NCBI RefSeq assembly: GCF_023715605.1
Contig: NZ_JAMBOL010000005.1
Location: 109,345-173,344 of the forward strand
Direction of reading: 5' to 3'
DNA length: 64,000 nt
Origin: Halalkalibacter oceani
GTDB lineage: Bacteria; Bacillota; Bacilli; Bacillales; Bacillaceae_D
Shown: positions 25,247 through 34,253 of the stretch, piece by piece
Numbering within the stretch: position 1 is the first letter of the stretch
How the letters are laid out: each line of letters opens with the position of its first letter
Position numbers and translations under genes: made by a program
Notes under the pieces: generated by a model
The model's database searches: none
Told to the model about the DNA's origin: nothing
What the model saw: only the letters and a program-made list of their open reading frames with translations

Positions 25247-26305
25247 ATGGAAGCGTTAAATTTATATGGCGTGCAGGATATCCGTTATATGAACATGCCA
25301 GAGCCTGTTCTCAATTCCGAAGATGACGTCATAATTGAAGTGATGGCTGCCGGCATATGCGGTTCTGATCTATCACGGTATAAAAAACTAGGCCCATACG
25401 TCAAAGGGATGACATTCGGTCATGAATTCTCCGGTATTGTGAAAGAAGTAGGGGCGAATGTACAAAGCGTCCAAGTAGGAGACCGGGTGGCGGGTTGTCC
25501 CGCCTTTCATTGTGGAAGCTGCCCAAGCTGCCAGCAGGGGAAGCTATCGCAATGTGAAGCTTTAACAGTGCTCGGGGCACGGCATCCCGGCGCGTTTGCA
25601 ACCTATGTGACGCTACCGGAACGGAACGTCATTTCCTTGCCGGAAGAGATTGACTATGATACCGCCGCTCTCATTGAACCGTCCGCGGTCGTTGCTCATG
25701 GCTTCTATCAAACGACAATCCAGGCTGGAGCGGATGTCGCGATTATCGGCTGCGGCAGCATCGGCCTGCTGGCGGTTCAATGGGCGAAAATTTTTGGCGC
25801 GAAGCGGGTTTTTGCGATCGACATCGACGAAGCAAAGCTCGATCTTGCGAGGCGGCTCGGCGCTGACGTGATCATTCATGCCGCTCACTCACCGGTCCAC
25901 GAACAAATGTATCAGAAGACGGCCGGCCGAGGCGTCGACCTTGCAGTCGAGGCGGCAGGCTCTCCGGTCACTTCGGCGCAAGTGCTCGCCTTGCCGAAAA
26001 AAGGCGGAGAAGTCGTTTTTCTCGGAATCCCCTACGGTGACGTGAATGTCGAACGCTTTTATTTTGAGAAAATTGTCCGCAATGAATTGCGTCTCTATGG
26101 CTCGTGGAATGCGCTCTCCTCCCCGTTTCCAGGCCGGGAATGGGAGGCGACCGTCCATTTTATGAAGACAGGCGCGATCCGGGTGGAACCGATGATTACC
26201 CATCGATTGCCACTAAGAGAAGGACCAAACGCATTCCGTGACATGACAAATGGGGGCAAGGGCTATGTAAAAGCGCTCTTTCATCCTCAGCGTTACCTTT
26301 TTTAG
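25247..26305 (+). CDS. Zinc-dependent dehydrogenase, GatD-like
   Basis: This 352-residue medium-chain dehydrogenase has catalytic zinc ligands C38 and H59/E60 (FGHEFSG), structural cysteines C89, C92, C95 and C103, and a GCGSIG dinucleotide motif. Similarity in pattern and operon position suggests galactitol-1-phosphate 5-dehydrogenase. The start at 25247 is chosen because CAGGAGAGG lies just upstream within the end of the small-protein gene; a start at 25223 would add a basic leader. It ends the operon. No tagatose-phosphate kinase or aldolase is in this operon, so later steps must be encoded elsewhere. Confidence 0.83.
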   Translation: MEALNLYGVQDIRYMNMPEPVLNSEDDVIIEVMAAGICGSDLSRYKKLGPYVKGMTFGHEFSGIVKEVGANVQSVQVGDRVAGCPAFHCGSCPSCQQGKLSQCEALTVLGARHPGAFATYVTLPERNVISLPEEIDYDTAALIEPSAVVAHGFYQTTIQAGADVAIIGCGSIGLLAVQWAKIFGAKRVFAIDIDEAKLDLARRLGADVIIHAAHSPVHEQMYQKTAGRGVDLAVEAAGSPVTSAQVLALPKKGGEVVFLGIPYGDVNVERFYFEKIVRNELRLYGSWNALSSPFPGREWEATVHFMKTGAIRVEPMITHRLPLREGPNAFRDMTNGGKGYVKALFHPQRYLF

Positions 26306-26322
26306 AGCGCAAAAATGCTTTG

Positions 26323-26365
26323 AGCTTAAGACAAAGGTGAGCTGGCCGATGTCTTAGGCTTTTTC
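26323..26365. terminator. Terminator between convergent GatD-like and MFS genes
   Basis: AGCTTAAGAC (26323-26332) pairs with GTCTTAGGCT (26351-26360), with one G-T pair, and TTTT follows. It overlaps the last codons of the MFS gene. Confidence 0.6.
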
Positions 26366-27535
26366 TTCTTTCCCAGCAGCGGATTTCACATAAAATGAGC
26401 CGGCAAAGAGGAGGGCTCCACAAATGAAAAAAATCGGTGTCAGGCCTACTAAGTGGGAGATGATGCCGAAGGATAGCGGGCTTGCCGACTGGGCGATCCG
26501 ATTTCCCGTAATGCGGATCGCTAAGGTGCGTCCACTGTAGCCGGCCGGTGAGAGATTGATCACAGCGACGGTTGATAGCGGCTGGGCCAATCCCATCCCC
26601 GCGCCGAGAACGAGACAGACCAATGTCCAGTAAAGGAAGGAGTCAAACGCTGGAATTAATGCAAAGCAGAGGCCGCTCCACAATAAAGAGACAAAGAGAA
26701 CCGTATAGCGATGGCCCAATGTTAAAATTTTCCCCTGAATGCTTCTGATCGCCATTGAGGCGACGCCTTGGGCACTGAGAAGCGCGCCGATTTGTGTTGT
26801 TGAGGCGCCTTTTGATTGTAAAAAGAGCGGAAAATATGTAATAAGAACATCCTTGGAAAACTGGACGAACATACTGGCCGAGATCGCTTTGGCCATCCCG
26901 GGAATTTTGATTAAATCAAAAGCTTTGTATTCAGCAGCATGAGCCAGCTTCGTCGCTGGCTGCCCGGCTTGAGCGGGCGTTTTTTCGCTTCGGTCACGCA
27001 GGACGAGCAGACAGAGAATCGTCACAAGAAAAGAAATCATCGAAAAAATAAAGAACGTATGATAAATGCTGTTTTCGGAGATGATGCCGCCGATTAACGG
27101 ACCGAGTAACTGTCCTCCTGAAACCCAGAAGCTGTGCCAGCCGAAATATTTGTCACGCTTATCGATCTCTACATAGTGTCCAAGCGAGTTTTGAAAAGCG
27201 ATGACGATGAAAAGATGAGCGATTCCGCACAAGGTTTGCGAGAGGTACAGCATTGGCAGCATCGGCCATAGAAAAGGTATTAATAACGAAAATGAGATCG
27301 TTAAGATACCGAGAATGATCGCGAAGCTTCCTTTAAATTGGTCAATGATTTTACCAGCCTTAAAGGCTAAAAACAATGGCAGAAAAGAAAAGCTGGCTGC
27401 AATTAAGCCGATTTCAAACGTACTGGCGTCAAGCTCAACTGCCAATAAAGGAACCATCGGGCGTATGCCCTGGATAATCGCCTGGTGAAGAAAGCTGCAA
27501 AAGCATATAAAGAAAATGAGCAGACGCGGGTTCAA
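26354..27535 (-). CDS. MFS transporter
   Basis: The 393-residue protein has 12 membrane segments. It has the MFS inter-helix motif in degenerate form (FKAGKIIDQFKGSF) and the central loop of RDRSEKTPAQAG type. It is close in size and pattern to YxiO/drug-type or sugar-efflux MFS proteins, but the substrate is not readable. TTG at 27535 is chosen with GGAGG 8 bases before it; a GTG at 27544 overlaps that site. It stands alone, convergent with the galactitol operon and divergent from the acetyltransferase. Confidence 0.83.
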   Translation of the reverse strand: MNPRLLIFFICFCSFLHQAIIQGIRPMVPLLAVELDASTFEIGLIAASFSFLPLFLAFKAGKIIDQFKGSFAIILGILTISFSLLIPFLWPMLPMLYLSQTLCGIAHLFIVIAFQNSLGHYVEIDKRDKYFGWHSFWVSGGQLLGPLIGGIISENSIYHTFFIFSMISFLVTILCLLVLRDRSEKTPAQAGQPATKLAHAAEYKAFDLIKIPGMAKAISASMFVQFSKDVLITYFPLFLQSKGASTTQIGALLSAQGVASMAIRSIQGKILTLGHRYTVLFVSLLWSGLCFALIPAFDSFLYWTLVCLVLGAGMGLAQPLSTVAVINLSPAGYSGRTLAIRITGNRIAQSASPLSFGIISHLVGLTPIFFICGALLFAGSFYVKSAAGKEEKA

Positions 27536-27640
27536 AAAGATCACCTCCAGTTTATGACAGTATCAAAATAGTACTACTACTTGAAGAAAATGAGAAGGGG
27601 AATGAACTGGTTTAACAAAGCGATAAAAACGGAGTTCTCC

Positions 27641-27669
27641 TTGACTAGCTCGTACAGGTTTATTATACT
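27641..27669 (+). promoter_or_regulatory. SigA-type promoter of the acetyltransferase gene
   Basis: TTGACT (27641-27646) and TATACT (27664-27669) are exactly 17 bases apart. The promoter lies downstream of earlier in-frame start codons and therefore supports the TTG at 27707 as the true start. Confidence 0.75.
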
Positions 27670-27706
27670 TTCGGCGATAAAGCATGTCCTGACAGGAGGG
27701 GATCAT

Positions 27707-28252
27707 TTGTTTATCCATAAAATTGACGATGAGCTGTCACTGAAGTTGATCGAGATCAACGATCGTGACAACATCTTCGAATTAACCGAGCGTTCAAGAG
27801 AGCATTTGCGCCAGTGGCTTCCGTGGCTTGATACGACGACAAAAGTCGAAGATACGGAATCGTATATCAACATGTCGTTGCAAGGGTTCATTGAAGGGAA
27901 AAGCTTACAGACCGTCATTTTGTTTCACGGACAGGCAGTCGGGGTGGCCGGCTTTAATCAGATTAACCGGGCGAATCAAACCGCCTATATCGGCTACTGG
28001 CTAGCGAAGGATTATCAGGGGAACGGAATTATGACGAGAGTGGCGAAGGCGTTGACGGATTATGCGTTTACTGAACTGAAGCTGAATAAAGTGGAAATTC
28101 GGGCGGCGGTGGAAAATACAAAGAGCAGAGCGGTGCCGGAAAGGCTTGGCTTTGTTCAAGAAGGCACGATCCGCCAGGCGGAATGGCTGTATGATCATTA
28201 TGTGGATACGGTCGTGTACGGCATGCTGGCGACGGAATGGAAAAAAAGCTAG
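27707..28252 (+). CDS. GNAT acetyltransferase, RimL/YdaF-like
   Basis: The 181-residue GNAT-fold protein has the RimJ/RimL start (ELSLKLIEINDRDNIFELTE), the phrase HLRQWLPWLDT, the acetyl-CoA loop YQGNGIMTRV and RLGFVQEGTIRQAEW. The family acetylates N-terminal residues of ribosomal proteins or other amines. TTG at 27707 has AGGAGGGG just upstream and the result matches the usual length of about 180. Longer versions would overlap a clear promoter. The substrate is unknown. Confidence 0.85.
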   Translation: MFIHKIDDELSLKLIEINDRDNIFELTERSREHLRQWLPWLDTTTKVEDTESYINMSLQGFIEGKSLQTVILFHGQAVGVAGFNQINRANQTAYIGYWLAKDYQGNGIMTRVAKALTDYAFTELKLNKVEIRAAVENTKSRAVPERLGFVQEGTIRQAEWLYDHYVDTVVYGMLATEWKKS

Positions 28253-28304
28253 GCGAGCCTTGCGGCGGGCATCATGAAGATTTCGTGGCGATCATGCGTG
28301 GAGG

Positions 28305-28333
28305 GTGACCTTTTCTTCTATATTGAGTATAAT
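28305..28333 (+). promoter_or_regulatory. Promoter of the HPr kinase-like gene
   Basis: GTGACC (28305-28310) and TATAAT (28328-28333) are 17 bases apart. It is a plausible SigA promoter 30 bases before the gene. Confidence 0.6.
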
Positions 28334-28362
28334 CAAAGGTTAGAAGGCTGGAGGAGGCGGGT

Positions 28363-29304
28363 ATGAGCGGAAAAACGATAACGGTTGAAAATCTGGTGCG
28401 GCGATTTTCGCTGCGCGTGCTGGCGGGCGAGAATTTAAATGAAAAGCTGATTACCCAGTCACGGGTCCATCGGCCCGGATTGGAATTCGTCGGTCATTTT
28501 GATTTTTTTCCGACAGAACGAATACAGATTCTCGGCAGAAAAGAAATTAATTATTTGCATAAGCTAAGTAAAGAAGAACGGAAAATCCGGATTGGAAACA
28601 TTGTTCACTATCATCCCCCCTGCTTTATTGTAACGGCGGGAGAAGAAGGGCTTACCTATTTGACGAAGTATTGTATCGAAGAGGGGATTCCCCTGCTTAT
28701 CACGAACAAGCCTGAAACGACATCGGAGTTCATAACGTATTTGGATGCCTATTTAGTGAAGGAGATGGCGCCGGAAATGTCGATTCACGGTGTGTGCGTC
28801 AATGTATCCGGGATCGGTGTTTTGCTGCGCGGAAATTCAGGTGTAGGGAAAAGTGAGACGGCTCATACGTTGATCGGACGCGGTCATCGGCTTGTCGCTG
28901 ATGATATCGTCGTCTTAAAGAAGCTCAGTCCACAGACGCTGTTAGGAACCCATGATGAAAAAACTAAGGAATTTTTGGCGTTGCGGAGCGTCGGCTTGTT
29001 AAACGTTGTGCGAATGTATGGGCGGAAGGCGTTTCAGGAGGAGACGAGGATTGCGCTTGATATTAACCTGACGAAGTGGGAGAAGGATGCGCTTAACAAT
29101 GAATTGGAGCAGGAAGCAGAATTTACCGATTATATGGGCGTGAAAGTACCGACCATTGAAATACAGCTCCAGCCCGGACGCGATGTCGCCGGATTGATTG
29201 AAGCGGCTGCGAATAACTGGTATTTGCGGCAGCAGGGCTACAGCGCAGCAGAGGAGTTTATGAGCAGGATTGCTTCTGATATATCTGATCAAAGCGCGGA
29301 CTAG
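28363..29304 (+). CDS. HPr kinase/phosphorylase paralogue
   Basis: The 313-residue protein aligns over its full length with HprK: an N-terminal domain, H142 in MSIHGVCVNV, the P-loop GNSGVGKS (157-164), RGHRLVADD (173-181) and a C-terminal LQPGRDVAGLIEAAANN. Compared with the Bacillus enzyme, the P-loop Asp is Asn (GDSG to GNSG), and the signature EIRGLGI is LALRSVGL. HprK phosphorylates Ser46 of HPr or Crh, which then acts with CcpA. Genuine hprK is normally followed by lgt; here it stands alone with its own promoter. It is likely a second copy with altered activity or target. Confidence 0.83.
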   Translation: MSGKTITVENLVRRFSLRVLAGENLNEKLITQSRVHRPGLEFVGHFDFFPTERIQILGRKEINYLHKLSKEERKIRIGNIVHYHPPCFIVTAGEEGLTYLTKYCIEEGIPLLITNKPETTSEFITYLDAYLVKEMAPEMSIHGVCVNVSGIGVLLRGNSGVGKSETAHTLIGRGHRLVADDIVVLKKLSPQTLLGTHDEKTKEFLALRSVGLLNVVRMYGRKAFQEETRIALDINLTKWEKDALNNELEQEAEFTDYMGVKVPTIEIQLQPGRDVAGLIEAAANNWYLRQQGYSAAEEFMSRIASDISDQSAD

Positions 29305-29352
29305 AGGGGTTGGTCAAAAGGGAAAACAGAGAGCCTTTTGACCGGCCTCTTA
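29304..29352. terminator. Bidirectional terminator after the HPr kinase-like gene
   Basis: GGTCAAAAGG and CCTTTTGACC form a perfect 10-bp stem, extended by GAGG and CCTC. The stem sequence is the same as that of the terminator part of the dispersed repeat at 34043-34087, without the rest of the element. Confidence 0.8.
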
Positions 29353-29367
29353 GCTTTTCGTCCGTCT

Positions 29368-29823
29368 TTATTTCTGCTCGTAGGAGGTCTTTTCCTGTAC
29401 AGCTCCATCCTTTTTATGGACGATCAGATGAGTTTGCTTATTTTTGGCGATTTCTCGGGCACGGTCAATCGCCTCTTCTTTTTTGCTGAACACTTCTGAA
29501 GGTCGTTTGGCATCCTCGGCCTGAACGGCCCAGCCATCCTCATGGGCAAGGACGTGTTCCCCTTTATCCATCAGCTCGGGCCGGCTGCTGCTGTACTTCT
29601 TGTGGGATTGCAGTTCCTGATCGCCGGCCTGTTTGATCTGCTTGATCTCCTGCTTGCTTGCATTCTCATACCATTCTTTCGCCTGCTTCGTCGCAATCGG
29701 GATCGCACGGCTTTCCTCATAGCCGTCCTTGACCATCGCATTGGCGATTTCAATCGCTTTCTTTCGGATGGCAGGGTCAAGATTTTTCAATGAACTCGGG
29801 TAATCTTTTGTGTCCCACGGCAT
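29368..29823 (-). CDS. ydaT: YdaT-like general stress protein (DUF2188)
   Basis: The 151-residue protein starts MPWDTKDYPSSLKNLDPAIR, followed by KAIEIANAMVKDGYEESRAI and IPIATKQAKEWYENAS. This region resembles ChaB, and the C-terminal half (WAVQAEDAKRPSEVFSKKEE, then EKTHLIVHKKDG-like) is a DUF2188 domain. It corresponds to B. subtilis YdaT, a SigB-controlled protein. A SigB-type promoter is visible upstream. The N-terminal module is often found in stress and DNA-protection proteins. Its biochemical role is unknown. Confidence 0.85.
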   Translation of the reverse strand: MPWDTKDYPSSLKNLDPAIRKKAIEIANAMVKDGYEESRAIPIATKQAKEWYENASKQEIKQIKQAGDQELQSHKKYSSSRPELMDKGEHVLAHEDGWAVQAEDAKRPSEVFSKKEEAIDRAREIAKNKQTHLIVHKKDGAVQEKTSYEQK

Positions 29824-29858
29824 GGGATCAACACCTCCAATCAGCTGTTGATGTACGT

Positions 29859-29883
29859 TTTCCCTTCTGGAAAAAGAGTAAAC
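29859..29883 (-). promoter_or_regulatory. SigB-like promoter of ydaT
   Basis: On the minus strand GTTTAC is followed after 13 bases by GGGAAA, close to the SigB consensus GTTTAA-N(12-15)-GGGTAT. The position, about 35 bases before the start codon, fits. Confidence 0.6.
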
Positions 29884-29903
29884 CTTTTGGCTGATAAAGA
29901 TTC

Positions 29904-29967
29904 TTGACTTTCAAGCCGGAAAGAGTATGATAAAGAATACTGAATAAGTTAGTTACTTAATTAATTT
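29904..29967 (+). promoter_or_regulatory. Promoter and candidate MarR operator of the ABC exporter operon
   Basis: TTGACT (29904-29909) and TATGAT (29926-29931) are 16 bases apart. Downstream, TTAGTTACTTAATTAA (near 29949-29964) is an imperfect AT-rich dyad of the kind bound by MarR proteins. The MarR gene is first in the operon, so autoregulation is likely. Confidence 0.6.
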
Positions 29968-29987
29968 GGCTGGAAAGGGGTAAGGGA

Positions 29988-30440
29988 ATGGATCAGGAAA
30001 CGGAAAAGCTTATCCAGCTTTTTATACGGCTTCACCGTAAACAGCTTGAAACGAATATTCGATCTGTTGACCATAAAACAAGTGAAAGCAGAGTCCTTTA
30101 TCTATTAAAAAAAAGCAATTCGAGAGGCCTGAAAGTATCCGATCTCAGCGTCGCTTTGCGGGTAACGTCACCGTTTGTTACCCAGCAGGTCAACCTGTTA
30201 GAAGAAAAAGGTTTGATTCAGCGCCAGCGGGATGCGAAGGACGGCAGAGTGGTGAGAATCCATTTAACAGAGGAAGGATGGGTAGCGGCCGAGGAAATAG
30301 AGCAAAATATTTACAGTATCTTCTCAGGGTTAACGGCCTATCTTGGGAAGGAAGATAGTGATAAATTGGCTGAATTACTGACGAAAGCTCTTAATTATAT
30401 TGAAGAGCAGTTCATGGATAAAATGAGGGGAAAAGCATGA
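29988..30440 (+). CDS. MarR-family transcriptional regulator
   Basis: The 150-residue winged-helix protein has LKVSDLSVALRVTSPFVTQQ, then LEEKGLIQRQRDAKDGRVVR and IHLTEEG as the MarR wing, with N- and C-terminal dimerisation helices. It overlaps the first ABC transporter gene by 4 bases, so it is translationally coupled. MarR proteins next to multidrug exporters usually repress them until a drug or lipophilic compound binds. The ligand is unknown. Confidence 0.88.
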   Translation: MDQETEKLIQLFIRLHRKQLETNIRSVDHKTSESRVLYLLKKSNSRGLKVSDLSVALRVTSPFVTQQVNLLEEKGLIQRQRDAKDGRVVRIHLTEEGWVAAEEIEQNIYSIFSGLTAYLGKEDSDKLAELLTKALNYIEEQFMDKMRGKA

Positions 30441-32164
30441 AAAATTTACTGACCTATATAAAGCCGTATAAATGGCAAGTTGGACTCGTTCTGCTCCTGA
30501 CACTTGGAGGAATTTTATTAGAGCTTTACTTGCCGACACTGATGGCGGATGTTGTTGACATTGGAATCGTAAATGGTGATATTGGCTATATTTTGCAAAT
30601 TGGCGTCTGGATGATTGTTTGCTCGATTCTCGCTGTTGTGCTGACGGTCGCCGTCACCTTTTTCGCCTCGAAGGTCGCCCTCGGCTTCGGACGGGATATT
30701 CGCCGCAAGCTGTTTGTCCATGTCGAGCATTTTTCGTTGCAGGAGTACGATAAAATCGGAGCTGCTTCTTTAATTACGCGGACGACAAACGATATTAAAC
30801 AGGTCCAGGATGTCGTCAATATGATGCTGAGGATGATGACAAGAGCACCTTTGATGCTCGTCGGCGGGATTATTTTGGCGATATCGCGCGATGCCGTTTT
30901 ATCGCTCATTTTCCTTGCGGCGCTGCCGGTGCTGGGCGGGGCGATCTGGCTCATTTCCCGCCGCGCGATTCCACTTTTTAGTGAATTGCAGAAAAAAACC
31001 GACCGGCTTAACCTGCTGTTACGGGAAACGTTAATTGGGACACGGGTAGTCAGAGCGTTTAATCGGGTTTCTTTTGAAAAGGCGCGCTTTAACGAAGCGA
31101 ATCAGCAGTTTCGCGATACGGGCATCCGCGTCAACCGGATTCTTGCCAGCATGTTCCCGGTGATGATGATCGTGATGAACTATACGAATATCGCGATCGT
31201 CTGGTTCGGGGCCATCCGGATTAATGCGGGCGAGATGCAGGTCGGAAATTTAATGGCCTTTTTGCAATATGCAATGATGATTCTCTTCTCACTCGTCATG
31301 CTTTCGATGGCATTTGTGATGATTCCGAGAGCACAGGCTTCAGCGAGACGTATCAATGAAGTGCTGCAAATGACTTCGGATATTCAGGATCCGGATGAAG
31401 TGGCAGAAGGCAGCGATAAACGGGGTGTGCTGACATTTAAACATGTCACGTTCCGTTATCCGGGAGCCGAGAAGCCGGCGCTTGAGTCAGTCTCTTTTGA
31501 GGCGAAGCCGGGAGAGACGACGGCGATTATCGGCAGCACCGGGGCCGGTAAGTCAACGTTGCTTCAGCTAATTCCGCGCTTTTATGATGTGGAGAACGGG
31601 TCGATTGAAATTGATGGGGTCGATATTCGGGCGCTGGCTCAGCAGACGTTGCGTCATAAGCTGGGCTACGTGCCGCAGAAAGCATCGATGTTTACCGGAA
31701 CGATCGCCGCCAATATTCGTTTTGGCAATGAAGAAATCAGCGATGAAGAAGTGATGGCTGCACTGGAAACGGCCCAGGCCGGTGAATTTGTCCGGGAGCG
31801 CGAGAACGGGATTCACGCTGAAATTGCTCAGGCCGGAGCCAATCTTTCAGGCGGTCAAAAGCAGCGCCTCTCTATCGCCCGGGCGCTGGCTCGCAAGCCG
31901 CAAATTTATCTGTTCGATGACAGCTTTTCCGCGCTCGACTATAAGACCGATGCTAAGCTGCGTCAGGCTTTAAAAGAAACGACAGCAGAGGCGACGATTT
32001 TGCTTGTGGCCCAGCGGGTGAGTACAGTTGTCGACGCCGATCAAATCATTGTGCTGGATGAAGGGAAGGTCGCCGGGATTGGCACGCATGAAGAACTGCT
32101 GTCAAACTGCGGCGTTTACCAAGAAATTGTCGCGTCCCAGCAATCAGAGGAGGAGAGCGCATGA
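30437..32164 (+). CDS. ABC multidrug exporter half-transporter, first subunit
   Basis: The 575-residue protein has six membrane segments (1-310) followed by a nucleotide-binding domain: Walker A GSTGAGKST, signature LSGGQKQRLSIARAL, Walker B IYLFDDSFSALD. In place of the catalytic Glu after Walker B it has Asp-Ser (DDSFSALD), which is characteristic of the degenerate site in heterodimeric exporters such as BmrC and TM287. It pairs with the next gene's product, which overlaps it by 4 bases. The transported compound is unknown. Confidence 0.9.
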   Translation: MKNLLTYIKPYKWQVGLVLLLTLGGILLELYLPTLMADVVDIGIVNGDIGYILQIGVWMIVCSILAVVLTVAVTFFASKVALGFGRDIRRKLFVHVEHFSLQEYDKIGAASLITRTTNDIKQVQDVVNMMLRMMTRAPLMLVGGIILAISRDAVLSLIFLAALPVLGGAIWLISRRAIPLFSELQKKTDRLNLLLRETLIGTRVVRAFNRVSFEKARFNEANQQFRDTGIRVNRILASMFPVMMIVMNYTNIAIVWFGAIRINAGEMQVGNLMAFLQYAMMILFSLVMLSMAFVMIPRAQASARRINEVLQMTSDIQDPDEVAEGSDKRGVLTFKHVTFRYPGAEKPALESVSFEAKPGETTAIIGSTGAGKSTLLQLIPRFYDVENGSIEIDGVDIRALAQQTLRHKLGYVPQKASMFTGTIAANIRFGNEEISDEEVMAALETAQAGEFVRERENGIHAEIAQAGANLSGGQKQRLSIARALARKPQIYLFDDSFSALDYKTDAKLRQALKETTAEATILLVAQRVSTVVDADQIIVLDEGKVAGIGTHEELLSNCGVYQEIVASQQSEEESA

Positions 32165-34029
32165 CCGATCAGAAAAAGACAACAGCGAAGGCCGGACAGT
32201 CAGGTGGAGGAGGAGGTCCGTTTGGAAGCGGGCACAGAGCGGCAGGAATGCCTGGGGAGAAGCCGAAGGAATTTAAGAAAACGTTACGCCGGCTCGCCCG
32301 TTATTTAAAACCCCAGGCCGGGAAGCTGATCCTTGTAGGGATCGCGGCTTTAGTTGGCACCCTCTTTAACGTGATCAGTCCGAAGCTGCTCGGGGATGCG
32401 ACTTCCTCGCTGTTTGACAGCTTTGTGCAGTCGGTCGGAGTCGATTTTGCCTTTCTCGGACAGCTTCTGTTCTGGCTGCTTGTTCTGTACACTGTGTCTT
32501 CTTTATTTATGTACGTTCAGCAATATGTAATGGCTGGGGTGTCCCAGCGGATGATTGCCAGTATGCGGAAGGAAGTGAACGAGAAGCTTTCCAGGCTTCC
32601 ACTGCGTTATTTCGACAAGCATTCGCATGGGGACTTGTTGAGCCGGGCGGTGAACGACATTGATAATATCAATACGTCGATGCAGCAGGCGCTGACGCAA
32701 ATCATTACCTCCGTCATTACGATTGTCGGGATTATTGTAATGATGCTTGTCATCAATCCGCTGCTGACGTTGGTCGTTTGCGTAACATTGCCGCTCAGTG
32801 TGCTTGTTATCCGCTTTATCGCCGGACGCTCGCAAAAGTACTTTGTCAATCAGCAGGCGGAGCTTGGGGCGGTGAATGGCCATATCGAAGAAATGTTCAC
32901 CGGCCATCAGGTGGTGAAAGCCTACGGTCATGAGGAAGAGGCGATTAAGCGTTTTGATAAAATGAATGACCGTCTGTATACGGCAGGCTGGAAATCACAG
33001 TTTATTTCCGGAATTATGATGCCGATGATGACGTTTATCGGCAACCTTGGCTATGTGCTTGTCAGTATCGCCGGCGGGATTCTCGTTATCAATGGCAGCA
33101 TTCGTATCGGCGATGTGCAGGCCTTTATCCAGTATACTCAGCAAATTTCTCATCCGATGGCTCAGGCTGCCGGCATTGCCAACATGATTCAATCGGCCTT
33201 AGCCTCAGCAGAACGGATTTTTACGCTGCTTGACGAGCAGGAAGAAAAGCCGGAAACGGAAACGGTTACCGATTTGCAGCAAGTAAAGGGGCGTATCACT
33301 TTTGATCATATTTCCTTCGGCTATGATAAGGATCAGCCTGTCATTAATGATGTGACACTTGAAGTCGAGCCTGGTCAAACGGTCGCGATTGTCGGCCCGA
33401 CCGGAGCCGGAAAGACAACGCTGATTAATTTACTGATGCGCTTCTATGAAGTTGACCGCGGGCGGATTTTACTGGATGGAATCGACTATGCGAAGCTGAG
33501 CCGCGAGCAAGTCCGAAGTCGTTTTGCGATGGTGCTTCAGGACACATGGCTGTTTAATGGAACCATTCGGGAAAACATCGCCTACGGCCGGGAGGGGGCG
33601 ACGGAGGAGGACATCATTCAGGCGGCGAAAAGCGCTTATGCCGATGATTTTATCCGTACGCTGCCGGATGGCTACGATACGGTGCTCGGCGAGGACGCGA
33701 CCAATATTTCGCAGGGACAACGTCAGCTGTTGACGATTGCCCGGGCGATTTTATCAGATCCGCTCATCCTGATTCTTGATGAAGCGACAAGCAACGTCGA
33801 TACACGGACGGAGATGAACATTCAGAAAGCGATGAACGAAATGATGAAGGATCGCACAAGCTTTGTCATCGCCCACCGGCTTTCGACAATCCGTGACGCG
33901 GACCGAATTCTCGTCATGAACCACGGCGACATTATCGAACAGGGAACGCATCAGGAGCTGCTCGATCAGAACGGTTTCTATGCCGAGCTGTATAACAGTC
34001 AGTTTACTGAGGCGGCTGTGGCGAATTGA
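32161..34029 (+). CDS. ABC multidrug exporter half-transporter, second subunit
   Basis: The 622-residue protein has an extra Gly-rich N-terminal extension (QSGGGGGPFGSGHRAAGMPG) before the six membrane segments. The ATPase domain has Walker A GPTGAGKTT, signature NISQGQRQLLTIARAI and Walker B LILDEATSNVD with the catalytic Glu. A normal Walker B Glu here and a degenerate partner form the classical heterodimer. The signature LSGGQ is changed to ISQGQ, also typical of the second subunit. It is the last gene of the MarR operon and is followed by a strong terminator-linked repeat. Confidence 0.9.
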   Translation: MTDQKKTTAKAGQSGGGGGPFGSGHRAAGMPGEKPKEFKKTLRRLARYLKPQAGKLILVGIAALVGTLFNVISPKLLGDATSSLFDSFVQSVGVDFAFLGQLLFWLLVLYTVSSLFMYVQQYVMAGVSQRMIASMRKEVNEKLSRLPLRYFDKHSHGDLLSRAVNDIDNINTSMQQALTQIITSVITIVGIIVMMLVINPLLTLVVCVTLPLSVLVIRFIAGRSQKYFVNQQAELGAVNGHIEEMFTGHQVVKAYGHEEEAIKRFDKMNDRLYTAGWKSQFISGIMMPMMTFIGNLGYVLVSIAGGILVINGSIRIGDVQAFIQYTQQISHPMAQAAGIANMIQSALASAERIFTLLDEQEEKPETETVTDLQQVKGRITFDHISFGYDKDQPVINDVTLEVEPGQTVAIVGPTGAGKTTLINLLMRFYEVDRGRILLDGIDYAKLSREQVRSRFAMVLQDTWLFNGTIRENIAYGREGATEEDIIQAAKSAYADDFIRTLPDGYDTVLGEDATNISQGQRQLLTIARAILSDPLILILDEATSNVDTRTEMNIQKAMNEMMKDRTSFVIAHRLSTIRDADRILVMNHGDIIEQGTHQELLDQNGFYAELYNSQFTEAAVAN

Positions 34030-34041
34030 AGGAAGCAGATT

Positions 34042-34228
34042 GAGAGGCTGGTCAAAAGGTTGTTTTTACCCCTTTTGACCAGCCTCTAAGCAATGAGCGT
34101 AACCATTACTCTTCTTCGAGTTACGAAAAAGAAAGTTTTTCAGTGGCATCGTTGTGAGGGGGCTCACAACCTGCTTGTGGCAAGTGTTTCCATTGCCAAC
34201 ATGTCAAAGCCAGTTTTGTCTTAAGCCC
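34042..34228 (+). repeat. Terminator-linked long-hairpin repeat, copy B
   Basis: It begins with a perfect 17-bp terminator stem: AGAGGCTGGTCAAAAGG (34043-34059) and CCTTTTGACCAGCCTCT (34071-34087) around TTGTTTTTACC. Next come TAAGCAATGAGCG, a GTAACC...GGTTAC-like middle part, TTGTGAG...CTCACAA, TTGTGGCAAGTG, CATTGC, and the end module CAGTTTTGTCTTAAGC. The order equals that of the other copies. The first part ends the ABC exporter operon. Confidence 0.8.
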
Positions 34229-34253
34229 TTTTTTGCGGTAACTTGAAGGAAGA

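Noticed and set aside
32503..32931. Long minus-strand frame inside the second ABC half-transporter gene
   Set aside because: It is fully antisense to a gene with all ABC motifs, is rich in His and Arg as expected for antisense reading, and has no ribosome binding site.
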